Positions 18,336 to 26,958 of a stretch of 64,000 bases of DNA are shown piece after piece; positions within the stretch are counted from its first letter, which is position 1; every line of letters begins with the position of its first letter. The translations under genes and the position numbers were made by a program. The notes under the pieces were generated by a model. That model worked only from the letters and a program-made list of their open reading frames with translations. It searched no databases and was not told the DNA's origin. The DNA is from Sphingomonas sp. PAMC 26621 (GTDB lineage Bacteria; Pseudomonadota; Alphaproteobacteria; Sphingomonadales; Sphingomonadaceae). Location of the stretch: assembly GCF_000251145.1 (NCBI RefSeq), contig NZ_AIDW01000016.1, positions 153,032-217,031 on the forward strand, in the 5' to 3' direction.

Positions 18336-18994
18336 GAGGCGATCCAGGCGGCGATATCCGCCGCAAGCACTTGCGCGAGCGCTGCGTCATTGTCGGGTTC
18401 CGCACGGCGCCAGAGCGGATTTGCTTCGACATAACGGTCGGCCTCGGCAGGGTCTCCGTTCAGCCGGAGCGTGCGCGTGACCAGCGTAGGCGCGGTCTCG
18501 GGCGCGGCGAGTTCGGCGAGGAAGGCGGCGGAGATCGGGTTGCCGGCGATTGGCCCCGTCGTCTCGGGCACGCGATGGAGGTTTCCGGCCTGCTGGATGC
18601 GCCGGAGGTGGCGCAACAGGTCCGCCTTGTCCTGCGGGGCGAGGCACCAGGGCGCCATCGCTGGCGGCGCAAGCAGCGCACCGCTGCGGATCGATACACA
18701 GAAGGGAAGGCGGCCCGTTGCGCGCATGACCTCGCAGACGGTGTGAAAGGCACCCTGCATGTCGCTCAGCGTGCACTCCTGCAGAGGAACGAGGCTCTCG
18801 CCTTGCCCCGGCAGATCCGGCAGCACGCTCGCGACCCCGCGGTCTGCAAGCGCCCGGCATACGCTCACTGCAAGCGCGCGGACGCGATTGGCTTCCTCGA
18901 ACAGCGGCAGCGCGACCACCACGACCGGCCCGGTTTCGGGCCCGAAGCGCAGCATGACCTCACGGCCGCCGCGCCAGGCATAGTGGTCGATCAA
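18323..18994 (-). CDS. exosortase A system-associated hydrolase 2-like protein
   Basis: This alpha/beta-hydrolase-like protein (about 223 residues) lies between the acyl carrier protein and hydrolase 1 of the XrtA locus. LPLFEEANRVRAL and LPDLPGQGESL are characteristic stretches. The expected GxSxG elbow is replaced by SIRSGALLA, so ordinary Ser-hydrolase chemistry is doubtful. It may shuttle an acyl group with the neighbouring acyl carrier protein (inference). No ATG fits well. The TTG at 18992-18994, 7 bases past the preceding stop, is chosen; the only upstream ATG (19078) would overlap the acyl carrier gene by 77 bases. The stop overlaps the next gene. Confidence 0.72.
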   Translation of the reverse strand: MIDHYAWRGGREVMLRFGPETGPVVVVALPLFEEANRVRALAVSVCRALADRGVASVLPDLPGQGESLVPLQECTLSDMQGAFHTVCEVMRATGRLPFCVSIRSGALLAPPAMAPWCLAPQDKADLLRHLRRIQQAGNLHRVPETTGPIAGNPISAAFLAELAAPETAPTLVTRTLRLNGDPAEADRYVEANPLWRRAEPDNDAALAQVLAADIAAWIASCAG

Positions 18995-19001
18995 CCCGCC
19001 A

Positions 19002-19274
19002 TCAGCGCGGCGCGTGCGCCGCAGCGAAGCGAACGAGCGCGCCGAGGGTCTCGAGCATGTCGCCGTCGACCTCGTCATCCTCGATCAGGATGCCGAGCCG
19101 CTCCTCGATCTCGGTCAGCAGTCCCGCGACCGCCATCGAATCGAGTTCGGGGAGCGCGCCGAACAACGGGGTTTCGTCCTCGAACGCAGCGACGCGCGCT
19201 TCGGAAAGGCCCAGCACATCGCGCAGACAGGCGCGGATGGTGGTGTCGATCTGGCCGTAATCTTCTGGAAGCAC
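19002..19274 (-). CDS. acyl carrier protein of the XrtA locus
   Basis: This 90-residue phosphopantetheine carrier has the modification site S46 in ELDSMAVAGLL and an acidic second half (IEDDEVDGDM), as in acyl carrier proteins. It presumably carries the acyl group activated by the divergently encoded acyl-CoA ligase. The GTG at 19272-19274 is preferred because GGGG lies 6 bases before it and it leaves a 115-base divergent control region. An ATG at 19361 is also in frame but would nearly touch the ligase gene. Confidence 0.83.
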   Translation of the reverse strand: MLPEDYGQIDTTIRACLRDVLGLSEARVAAFEDETPLFGALPELDSMAVAGLLTEIEERLGILIEDDEVDGDMLETLGALVRFAAAHAPR

Positions 19275-19389
19275 TGACAACCCCGGTTGAGGACCGTAAT
19301 GGTGCGCTGCGATAGAGACTGTACGCCCCTCTGCCAAGGGCACGGCGCGCGGAGGCTTCACACGCGGCTACGGCGGGCTATCAGGGGAC

Positions 19390-20892
19390 ATGACCTCGCT
19401 CGACCCGATCCCGTTCCCGATCGACACGCTGCCCTTGCGCGGTGCGGCGTCCGATGTCGCGCTGATCGACCGGGCGGGCGTGCTCGATTTTGCCGGGCTC
19501 GAGCGGCTGACGGGGCAGGTGGCGGCGTGGCTTTCCGCGCAGAATCTCGCGCCGGGCGCGCGCGTCGCGAGCTGGCTGCCCAAGACTCGGCTTGCCTGCG
19601 TCTTGCCGATGGCGGCGCCGCGTGCGGGTCTGGTCCACGTACCGATCAACCCGATGCTCAAGCGCGCTCAGGTCGCGCACATTCTGGGGGATAGCGGAGC
19701 GACCGTGCTCGTGTCGCAGCCGGCCCGCCTCGAGACGTTGGAAAGCGGCGATATCCCCGACGGTTGTCTGACCCTGTTCGAGTCCGCGCTCGACCCCTCG
19801 ATCCAACCGCTGCCACCGTCGAACGCTTCGGGAGATACGATCGCTGCGATCCTGTACACATCGGGATCGACCGGGCGGCCCAAGGGGGTGATGCTCAGCC
19901 ATGCGAACCTGTGGCTCGGGGCGATCAGCGTTGCGCACTATCTCAACCTGTCTGCGGCCGACCGCGTGCTTGGCGTGCTGCCCCTCAGCTTCGATTACGG
20001 GCAGAACCAGCTGTTCTCCACCTGGGCGGCGGGGGCGAGTTATGCGCCGCTCGACTACCTGACCGCGCGCGACGTGGTGAAAGCGGTCGAGCGGCTCGCG
20101 CCCACGACGCTCGCGGGTGTCCCGCCGTTATGGGTCCAACTGCTTGAAGTCGAATGGCCGGAAACGATTGCAAACCACTTCAAAAGATTGACGAATTCGG
20201 GGGGGGCGCTGACAGCCCCGGTCGTCGCTGGGTTGTGCGCCCGTTTCCCGTCCGCGGACCTGTATCCGATGTACGGACTGACCGAGGCGTTCCGTTCGAC
20301 TTACCTTTCGCCCGAACTGGTAGCGGACCACCCCGATTCGATTGGCCGGGCGATCCCGTTTGCCGAAGTGCTCGTCGTCCGCCCCGATGGGACATCCGCG
20401 GAGCCGGGCGAGCCGGGCGAACTCGTTCACGCGGGGCCGCTGGTCGCGCACGGATATTGGCAGGACCCCGAGCGCACCGCGATGCGGTTTCGCCCGGCAC
20501 CGGCCTGGGTGGAGGCGTCCGGCATGGCGGTGTGGTCGGGGGATACGGTCGTGCGCGGGGCGGACGGACTGTTGCGGTTCGTCGGTCGCGACGACGAGAT
20601 GATCAAGAGCGCGGGCAACCGGATCAGCCCGACCGAGATCGAGGAAGCCGTCGTCGCCGGTGGCGAGACCGTCGAGGCGGTCGCGCTTGGCGTCGCGGAT
20701 GCGCGGCTGGGGCAGGCGATCCTCGTCATCGCGCGCGGCGACGGGACACGCGAGGCCGATCTCCGGGCGCGGTTGCGGCGCGACCTGCCGAGTTTCCAGC
20801 AACCCCAGCGCTATGTCTGGCGCGCGGACCTGCCGCGCAACGCCAATGGCAAGCTCGATCGCGCGGCAATCAAGGCAGAGATGACGTCATGA
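19390..20892 (+). CDS. acyl-CoA ligase (AMP-forming), exosortase A system-associated
   Basis: This enzyme activates a carboxylic acid as acyl-AMP and then a thioester, probably onto the neighbouring acyl carrier protein. At 500 residues it has the adenylation motif YTSGSTGRPKG (about 157-167), YGLTEA near 295, a GDTV motif around 385, and the C-terminal NGKLDR with the catalytic Lys. It corresponds to the TIGR03098-type ligases confined to XrtA loci. It overlaps the next gene by 4 bases (ATGA) and begins the rightward arm of the locus. Confidence 0.92.
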   Translation: MTSLDPIPFPIDTLPLRGAASDVALIDRAGVLDFAGLERLTGQVAAWLSAQNLAPGARVASWLPKTRLACVLPMAAPRAGLVHVPINPMLKRAQVAHILGDSGATVLVSQPARLETLESGDIPDGCLTLFESALDPSIQPLPPSNASGDTIAAILYTSGSTGRPKGVMLSHANLWLGAISVAHYLNLSAADRVLGVLPLSFDYGQNQLFSTWAAGASYAPLDYLTARDVVKAVERLAPTTLAGVPPLWVQLLEVEWPETIANHFKRLTNSGGALTAPVVAGLCARFPSADLYPMYGLTEAFRSTYLSPELVADHPDSIGRAIPFAEVLVVRPDGTSAEPGEPGELVHAGPLVAHGYWQDPERTAMRFRPAPAWVEASGMAVWSGDTVVRGADGLLRFVGRDDEMIKSAGNRISPTEIEEAVVAGGETVEAVALGVADARLGQAILVIARGDGTREADLRARLRRDLPSFQQPQRYVWRADLPRNANGKLDRAAIKAEMTS

Positions 20893-22121
20893 AACCGATG
20901 GGGACGATCCCGGGCGACTTTGACGCGGGCACGCCGCTGCGGATTGCAGGAGAAACCGCGAAAAACCTGGTCGCACGCGCCGGCGACACGCCCCTGTTCG
21001 TCTATGATGCGGCCATAGTTGGAGCACGGATCGCGCGCTTCCGATCGGCCATGCCGGCAGGCATCGACCTGCATTATGCGATCAAGGCCAATCCCTACGA
21101 GGAATTGCTTCGTTTCATGGCGCCGCTGGTCGACGGGTTCGACATCGCGTCCGCTGGAGAACTGGCGCTCGCTTTGCCCCACAAACACGCCCGCACGATC
21201 AGTTTCGCCGGCCCGGGCAAGCGCGACGACGAACTGGCAGCGGCGATCGCCGCGGGGATCACGATCAATGTCGAATCCGCGGGCGAGGCACGGCGGGCGC
21301 TGGCGATCGGCGAACGCGACGGCGTGACGCCACGTCTCGCAATTCGGGTCAATCCCGACATCGAGCTGCGCGGCTCGGGGATGCGGATGGGCGGGCGCGC
21401 CTCTCCGTTCGGGATCGATGCGGACCAAGCGGCGGAGGTCGCCCGCACGGTCATCGCGGGCGGGGCGGAATGGCGCGGCTGGCATATTTTCGCGGGCTCG
21501 CAGGCGCTCGACGCTGGCGCGCTCATCGAGACGCAGGCAGCGACGCTCGCGCTCGCGGACCGGTTGAGTGCGGATGTCGGCGCGCATCCGCCGCTGGTCA
21601 ACCTCGGCGGCGGCTTCGGCATCCCATATTTCCCGGGCGAAGTGCCGGTCGACGTGGCGGCGATCGGCACCGCGCTTGGAGAACAGCTCGAAGGTCGCGA
21701 CCGGGCCGGAACGCGCTACGCGATCGAACTCGGTCGCTGGCTCGTCGGCGAGGCAGGGGTCTATCTCACCCGGATCGTGGACAGGAAGGAGAGCCGCGGG
21801 GAGACGTTCCTCGTGGTCGACGGCGGCCTGCACCATCAGCTTGCAGCGACCGGGAACCTCGGCACAGTGGTCCGACGCAACTATCCGGTCGCGATCGCGA
21901 ACGCCGTTGCGGACGCACCGACCGAGACGGTCAGCGTCGTCGGCCCGCTCTGCACCCCGCTCGACCGGCTCGCGGACAAAGTAACGCTGCCGGTGGCGCA
22001 GGTTGGGGATCTCGTCGCGGTGTTCATGGCAGGCGCCTATGGGCTTACCGCCAGCCCGACCGCGTTCCTCGGCCATCCGCACCCCAGCGAAATGCTCGTC
22101 GGGCAGGGCACGCAGCCCTAA
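20889..22121 (+). CDS. PLP-dependent decarboxylase, exosortase A system-associated
   Basis: This 410-residue protein of the fold-III Orn/DAP decarboxylase family has the PLP lysine in HYAIKANP (about residue 60), the glycine-rich phosphate loop NLGGGFGIPYF, and the active-site Cys region VGPLCTPLD. It matches the TIGR03099 group found only with XrtA. The substrate is unknown; with the ligase and carrier it may prepare an amine- or amino-acid-derived substituent for the polysaccharide (inference). Confidence 0.92.
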   Translation: MKPMGTIPGDFDAGTPLRIAGETAKNLVARAGDTPLFVYDAAIVGARIARFRSAMPAGIDLHYAIKANPYEELLRFMAPLVDGFDIASAGELALALPHKHARTISFAGPGKRDDELAAAIAAGITINVESAGEARRALAIGERDGVTPRLAIRVNPDIELRGSGMRMGGRASPFGIDADQAAEVARTVIAGGAEWRGWHIFAGSQALDAGALIETQAATLALADRLSADVGAHPPLVNLGGGFGIPYFPGEVPVDVAAIGTALGEQLEGRDRAGTRYAIELGRWLVGEAGVYLTRIVDRKESRGETFLVVDGGLHHQLAATGNLGTVVRRNYPVAIANAVADAPTETVSVVGPLCTPLDRLADKVTLPVAQVGDLVAVFMAGAYGLTASPTAFLGHPHPSEMLVGQGTQP

Positions 22122-22193
22122 CGCTATCTTCACCCATTACCCGGCATAGCGTCCCGAATACCGCGCGCTGATGGCGCTCGGCGGGAGGTGTTT

Positions 22194-22838
22194 ATGGTGT
22201 GCGTTTCGAGGACTTCGGTCGGTTTGCTGCTAGCGGGGATGGCCGTCGCCACGCTGGCCGGCTGTGCCGCCGGCGACCGCCCGGCGCTCCCGCAGGCCTC
22301 GTTCGTCGCCTCGCAAGACAAGCCGAGCGAGGAATATATCATCGGCCCGCTCGACCAGCTCAACATCTTCGTGTGGCGCAACCCGGAACTGTCGACCAAG
22401 GTCCAGGTCCGCCCCGACGGCCGCATCACCACGCCGCTGATCAACGACATGCCCGCAGTCGGCAAGACGCCGCGGATGCTCGCGGACGACATGAAGATTT
22501 CGCTTGGCGAATATATCAAGGACCCGATCGTCTCGGTGATCGTCGAGAATTTCGCGGGCACGTTCAGCCAGCAGATCCGTATCGTCGGCGCGACCGAGAA
22601 GCCAGCGTCGATCCCGTATCGCGCCAACATGACGCTGCTCGACGCGATGATCTCGGTTGGGGGCCTGAGCCAATATGCCGCGGGCAACCGCGCGCGGCTG
22701 GTGCGCTACGATCGCGCCACGGGCAAGCAGGTGGAATATGCGCTCAAACTGTCCCGGTTGCTCAAGGACGGGGACAGTCGAGCGAACGTCCGGCTCGAAC
22801 CGGGCGACGTGATCATCATCCCCGAGAGCATGTTCTGA
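22194..22838 (+). CDS. polysaccharide export lipoprotein (Wza/EpsD type), XrtA locus
   Basis: This is the outer-membrane secretin-like exporter of the exopolysaccharide. A lipoprotein signal ends in LAGC (Cys about 24). It is followed by a polysaccharide export (BexD/Wza) domain beginning YIIGPLDQLNIFVWRN and a SLBB domain (IRIVGATEKPASIPYR onward), 214 residues in total. The ATG at 22194 follows GGGAGG by 5 bases; an in-frame GTG at 22188 overlaps that ribosome site and is unlikely. Confidence 0.93.
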   Translation: MVCVSRTSVGLLLAGMAVATLAGCAAGDRPALPQASFVASQDKPSEEYIIGPLDQLNIFVWRNPELSTKVQVRPDGRITTPLINDMPAVGKTPRMLADDMKISLGEYIKDPIVSVIVENFAGTFSQQIRIVGATEKPASIPYRANMTLLDAMISVGGLSQYAAGNRARLVRYDRATGKQVEYALKLSRLLKDGDSRANVRLEPGDVIIIPESMF

Positions 22839-22851
22839 GGGCGCGGCGACG

Positions 22852-24372
22852 ATGAACGGGCTTTTCGACGAAATCCGGCTGACGCTCTACGCGATCTGGC
22901 TGCGACGCTGGATCGCGCTGGGGGTGGCGTGGGGTGTGGCGCTGCTCGGCTGGCTGGCCGTGGCGCAGATCCACAACAGCTATGAATCGCGCGCGCGCGT
23001 CTTCGTCCAGATGCAGACCGTGCTGCCGAGCGCGGTCGGTATCACCGCGGCGGACCAGCAAAAGGACGTCGACACGATCCGCCAGACGCTGACCTCGGCG
23101 AGCAGCCTAGAAAAGGTCGTCCGCGGGACCGATCTCGCCGCCACCGTCCGGACCGATCGCGATCTCGCGGAACGGGTGGCAGGCTTGCAAACGGCGATCA
23201 AGATCACCGCGCAACAGGACAATCTGTTCGAGATCGTCGCGACCGGCGCGAGCCCCAAGGTCACGCGGCAGGTGGTGCAGAAGCTGATCGACCTGTTCGT
23301 CGAGCAGAACCTGTCGGGCGACCGTGACGAGACCAGCCAGAGCCTCACTTTCCTCGATGCGCAGCTGGCGCAGCGGCAGAAGCAACTCTCCGATGCCGAT
23401 GCCAAGCGCACCGATTTCCAGAACCGCTATCTCGGCAGCCTGCCGGGGACGGGGTCGCTGACCGACCGCATGGGCGCGGCACGCTCCGCGATGGCGCAGG
23501 TCGAGAGCGATCTCGCGGCGGCGCAATCGGGGCTCGCGGCGATGAACGGGCAGATGGCAGGAACCCCCGCCACCATCGCTGGCATCGCCGGCACCGTCAG
23601 CGTCGGCCCGGCACGCGCGCGGCTGAGCGCAATCCAGGGCCAGCTCGCGGAGGCGCGCGCGAAGGGCGATACCGAGAACCATCCCGACGTCATCGCGCTC
23701 AAGGGGCAGCTTGCCGCCGCACAGGCGGCGGCGCGGGGCGAGCCGCTGGTCGGCGGCGGCGGTGTCGCAGCGGCGTCCAACCCCGCCTATCTGTCGATGC
23801 GGTCGATCCAGGCGGAGAAGCAGGCGCAGGTCGCCGCGCTCAGCGCCCGTCGCGCGCAACTCCAGTCCGATCTCGACTCGATCACCGCGAAACTGTCGGG
23901 CGACCCGGCGGTCGCCGCCGAACAGTCGCAGATCGAAAACGACTATCAGGTCTTGAAGGATTCCTACGCAAAGCTGCTGTCGGACCGCGAGGCGATCAAG
24001 CTGCGCGGGCAGGCACAGTCGCAGACCGATTCGATCAAGTTCAGCGTGATCGATCCGCCTTCTTCGCCGCGTGTCCCCGCATCGCCCAACCGCCCGTTGC
24101 TGCTGAGCGGCGTGCTCGTCGCGGCGATCGGCGCCGGCATTGCGGCGGCGTTCGCGCTCGGCCAGCTCAAGACGACCTTCCCGACCGCGGCGCGGCTGGA
24201 AAAGGTCGCCGGGATGCCCGTGATCGGCGCGATCGGGCAAATGCGCAGCGACGCCGAGATCGCCACCGCGCGGCGGATGGTGCTGTATTTTGGCGGCGGG
24301 GTCGCGGCACTGGGCGTGGCCTGGGTCGGACTGCTCGGGGTCGAGATGCTTCAGCGGGGATTTGCGGCATGA
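22852..24372 (+). CDS. chain-length determinant protein (Wzz-like), XrtA locus
   Basis: This inner-membrane co-polymerase sets polysaccharide length. One membrane segment lies at about 20-40. A long periplasmic coiled-coil region follows, rich in Gln, Ala and Asp, with a PD.IALKGQLAAAQA stretch. The proline-rich SSPRVPASPNRP motif leads into the second membrane segment (about 415-435), and a hydrophobic segment is near the end. At 506 residues it fits the TIGR03007 group. It overlaps the tyrosine kinase gene by 4 bases, as expected for partners acting together. Confidence 0.92.
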   Translation: MNGLFDEIRLTLYAIWLRRWIALGVAWGVALLGWLAVAQIHNSYESRARVFVQMQTVLPSAVGITAADQQKDVDTIRQTLTSASSLEKVVRGTDLAATVRTDRDLAERVAGLQTAIKITAQQDNLFEIVATGASPKVTRQVVQKLIDLFVEQNLSGDRDETSQSLTFLDAQLAQRQKQLSDADAKRTDFQNRYLGSLPGTGSLTDRMGAARSAMAQVESDLAAAQSGLAAMNGQMAGTPATIAGIAGTVSVGPARARLSAIQGQLAEARAKGDTENHPDVIALKGQLAAAQAAARGEPLVGGGGVAAASNPAYLSMRSIQAEKQAQVAALSARRAQLQSDLDSITAKLSGDPAVAAEQSQIENDYQVLKDSYAKLLSDREAIKLRGQAQSQTDSIKFSVIDPPSSPRVPASPNRPLLLSGVLVAAIGAGIAAAFALGQLKTTFPTAARLEKVAGMPVIGAIGQMRSDAEIATARRMVLYFGGGVAALGVAWVGLLGVEMLQRGFAA

Positions 24373-25283
24373 TCGATCCATCGTCTCACAAGCCGCTCGC
24401 GTCGCTGCTGGAGCGTGCGGCCGCGCTTTACGATCTGGATGCGCATCGTCGCGCGCGCACGAGCGGAACCGGCGCTGCGCCGGGGATCGTTGACGCGGAA
24501 TCGGCGCCCACCGCGCCCTCACGCATGCGCCCTCCAATGGCATCGGGGCCGGTCGCCAGCATCGACCGTGCATTGCTGGCGGAGCATGGGTTGCTCGTGC
24601 CCGGCGCACCGATCGGTCCGCTCGCGGAGGAATTCCGGCTGGTGAAGCGCCATCTGCTCGCGACCGCCCGCAGCCTGCGCGCGGAAAGCCAAGCCTTTGC
24701 GCGCACGATCCTCGTCACGTCCGCCAACCCGGATGACGGCAAGACCTATTGCGCGCTCAATCTCGCCATCTCGCTTGCGGCGGAACGCGACGTCGAGGTG
24801 TTGCTGATCGACGCCGATTTCGCCAAGCCGGACGTGATGAAGCGCGTGGGACTGGCCGAGGGACCGGGGCTGCTCGATGCGCTCGCCGATCCGACGATCG
24901 ACCCAGAAGGCTGCATCGTCCGGACCGACATCGCGCAGCTCAGCCTGTTGCCGTGCGGGACCAAGAGCCACGCCGACACCGAACTCGTCGCGAGCGCGCG
25001 GACCGAACAGGTGCTCGCGGCGTTGCTGGCGGCGGATACGCGCCGGATCGTGATCTTCGATTCGCCGCCGGTCCTCGCCGCGTCGCCGGCGGCGCTGATC
25101 GCGGGGCGCGTCGGGCAGGTGGTGCTGGTGGTTCGCGCGGATCGCACCGGCGAGTCCGACCTGCGCGACGCGGTCGCGCTGCTCGATGATTGCGAGCAGG
25201 TGCAGCTGTTGCTCAACGCGGTCGCCTACGCCCCGGGCGGTCGTCGCTATGGCAGCTATTATGCGCAGCAGGACGACGCCTGA
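24369..25283 (+). CDS. tyrosine autokinase (BY-kinase), XrtA-associated
   Basis: This 304-residue cytoplasmic kinase regulates the Wzz-like partner. It has a Walker A-like motif SANPDDGKT (about 118-126), Walker A' LLIDADFAKPD and Walker B IVIFDSPP. The C-terminal end, GGRRYGSYYAQQ, has two adjacent tyrosines plus a third, a short version of the autophosphorylated Tyr cluster. A Pro/Ala-rich linker precedes the ATPase core. It overlaps its neighbours by 4 bases and 1 base. Confidence 0.92.
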   Translation: MIDPSSHKPLASLLERAAALYDLDAHRRARTSGTGAAPGIVDAESAPTAPSRMRPPMASGPVASIDRALLAEHGLLVPGAPIGPLAEEFRLVKRHLLATARSLRAESQAFARTILVTSANPDDGKTYCALNLAISLAAERDVEVLLIDADFAKPDVMKRVGLAEGPGLLDALADPTIDPEGCIVRTDIAQLSLLPCGTKSHADTELVASARTEQVLAALLAADTRRIVIFDSPPVLAASPAALIAGRVGQVVLVVRADRTGESDLRDAVALLDDCEQVQLLLNAVAYAPGGRRYGSYYAQQDDA

Positions 25284-26920
25284 TGCGGCGGCGCGTGTGG
25301 CCGGGGCTGGTCGTGACGCTCGGGCTTTTCGCGGTGCCTAGCGAAGCGGCACCACGCGACAAGGCTTTGGCACCGTATATCGAGATCAATCAGGCCGTCA
25401 CCGCCGACCTCAACACAGACGACGTGCTGACCTATTCGACGGTTGCCGCCGGGGTCGAGGCATCGGTCCACAACCGCCGTGCGCAGGCGCAGGTCAGCTA
25501 TCGCTACGAACATCGGATTTCCTGGGACAAGCGAGTCGGCGACGCGGACGTCCACAGCGGGCTCGCGCGCGGTACGATCACGCTCGCTCGCGGGGTGAGC
25601 CTGGAGGGCGGCGCGATCGCAACGCGCGTGCGTTCGGACATTCGCGGGGCGGCACCGGGCAACCTCGTCGGCAATGTCGACAATATCAGTCAGGTCTATT
25701 CCGCTTATATCGGCCCGACGCTTGCGCGGCATGTCGGCTCGGTCGGCGTGACGGCAAGCTATCGCTATGGCTATACAAAGGCCGAGGCCCCGGGCACGAC
25801 CGGCGTCGCGGCGGGCAGTGTGCCGCTCGACGTGTTCGGAACATCGCAGAGCCACGTCGTCAACGCGAGCGCCGCGGTGAAGCCCGGGGCGGTGCTGCCG
25901 GTCGGGATCACTTTGTCCGGCGCTTATGAACGCGATAGCGCCTCGCAGCTCGTCCAGAAATACGAACAGTCCCTCGGCCGCGCGGATGCCACCCTGCCGG
26001 TCAGCGGATCCGTCGCGCTTACCGCCGGGGCGGGATATGAGAAGATCACCGTCACGCAGAAGGATCCGCTACGCGACGGCAATGGCGTGCCGGTCGTCGA
26101 CAGTCGCGGACGGTTCGTCACCGATCCCACCGCCGCGCCCCGGATCGCCTATCGCACGGACGGACTGATCTACGATGGCGGCGTGCTCTGGCGCCCCAGC
26201 CCGCGCACGCAACTGCAGGCGCGGGTCGGGTGGCGCTATGGCGGGATGACCTATTCGGGTTCGTTCAGCTATGCCGCGAGCCGTGCGGTCGGTGTCCAGG
26301 TCGCGGTGTACGACAGTTTCGACACGTTCGGGCGCCAGCTGCGCGAGGGTCTCGCCGGTCTGCCGACGAGCTTCGTCGACCAGCCCGATGCCTTCGGGCA
26401 GCAGTTCAGCGGCTGCACGTTTGGGGCGGCGGGCGGCGCGGCGGGCGGCTCGGCGGGCGGGGCGACCAGTGCTGCGGCGGGCGGATGCCTCAACGGCGTG
26501 TTCCAGTCGATTTCGACCGCCGCCTACCGTGCTCGCGGGGTGGATGCGGTGCTGTCGGCGCGGCGCGGTGCGCTGAACGTCGGGATCGGCGGCGGATATG
26601 CCACGCGGCGTTTCGCGGCGCCCGAGGCTGGCGGCTTCAGCATCGACGGGGTGACCGACGAAAGCTTCTACGCGCAGGTCTTTGCGGGCGCACCGATCGA
26701 TCGCAATTCGGGCGTCAACGGCAACGTCTTCGCCAATTATTACGAAAGCGGGATTGCCGCCGCGCCAGGCGTGTTCAGCACCGGCGCGACCGGGCTCTAT
26801 TACCACAATTTCGGCCGGATCGCCGCGCAGGCATCGGCCGGTCTTTATTCGTTCAACCAGAAGGGTATCGACGATCAGCTGTCCGCACAGGCGCAGCTCG
26901 GGATGCGGTATCACTTCTGA
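25283..26920 (+). CDS. outer-membrane beta-barrel protein, PEP-CTERM system (TIGR03016 type)
   Basis: This is a predicted outer-membrane component of the exopolysaccharide/PEP-CTERM system. A signal peptide (MRRRVWPGLVVTLGLFAVPS, cleavage near SEA-A) is followed by repeated amphipathic beta strands through the whole length, ending in MRYHF with a terminal Phe as in barrel proteins. A low-complexity Gly/Ala/Ser stretch lies near residue 380, within a predicted surface loop bounded by two Cys. The ATG shares one base with the preceding stop (TGATG). The exact role of the family is not established. Confidence 0.85.
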   Translation: MRRRVWPGLVVTLGLFAVPSEAAPRDKALAPYIEINQAVTADLNTDDVLTYSTVAAGVEASVHNRRAQAQVSYRYEHRISWDKRVGDADVHSGLARGTITLARGVSLEGGAIATRVRSDIRGAAPGNLVGNVDNISQVYSAYIGPTLARHVGSVGVTASYRYGYTKAEAPGTTGVAAGSVPLDVFGTSQSHVVNASAAVKPGAVLPVGITLSGAYERDSASQLVQKYEQSLGRADATLPVSGSVALTAGAGYEKITVTQKDPLRDGNGVPVVDSRGRFVTDPTAAPRIAYRTDGLIYDGGVLWRPSPRTQLQARVGWRYGGMTYSGSFSYAASRAVGVQVAVYDSFDTFGRQLREGLAGLPTSFVDQPDAFGQQFSGCTFGAAGGAAGGSAGGATSAAAGGCLNGVFQSISTAAYRARGVDAVLSARRGALNVGIGGGYATRRFAAPEAGGFSIDGVTDESFYAQVFAGAPIDRNSGVNGNVFANYYESGIAAAPGVFSTGATGLYYHNFGRIAAQASAGLYSFNQKGIDDQLSAQAQLGMRYHF

Positions 26921-26958
26921 AACGCCCGGGCGTGTATGGTTCCGGCGAGGATGGTGCA

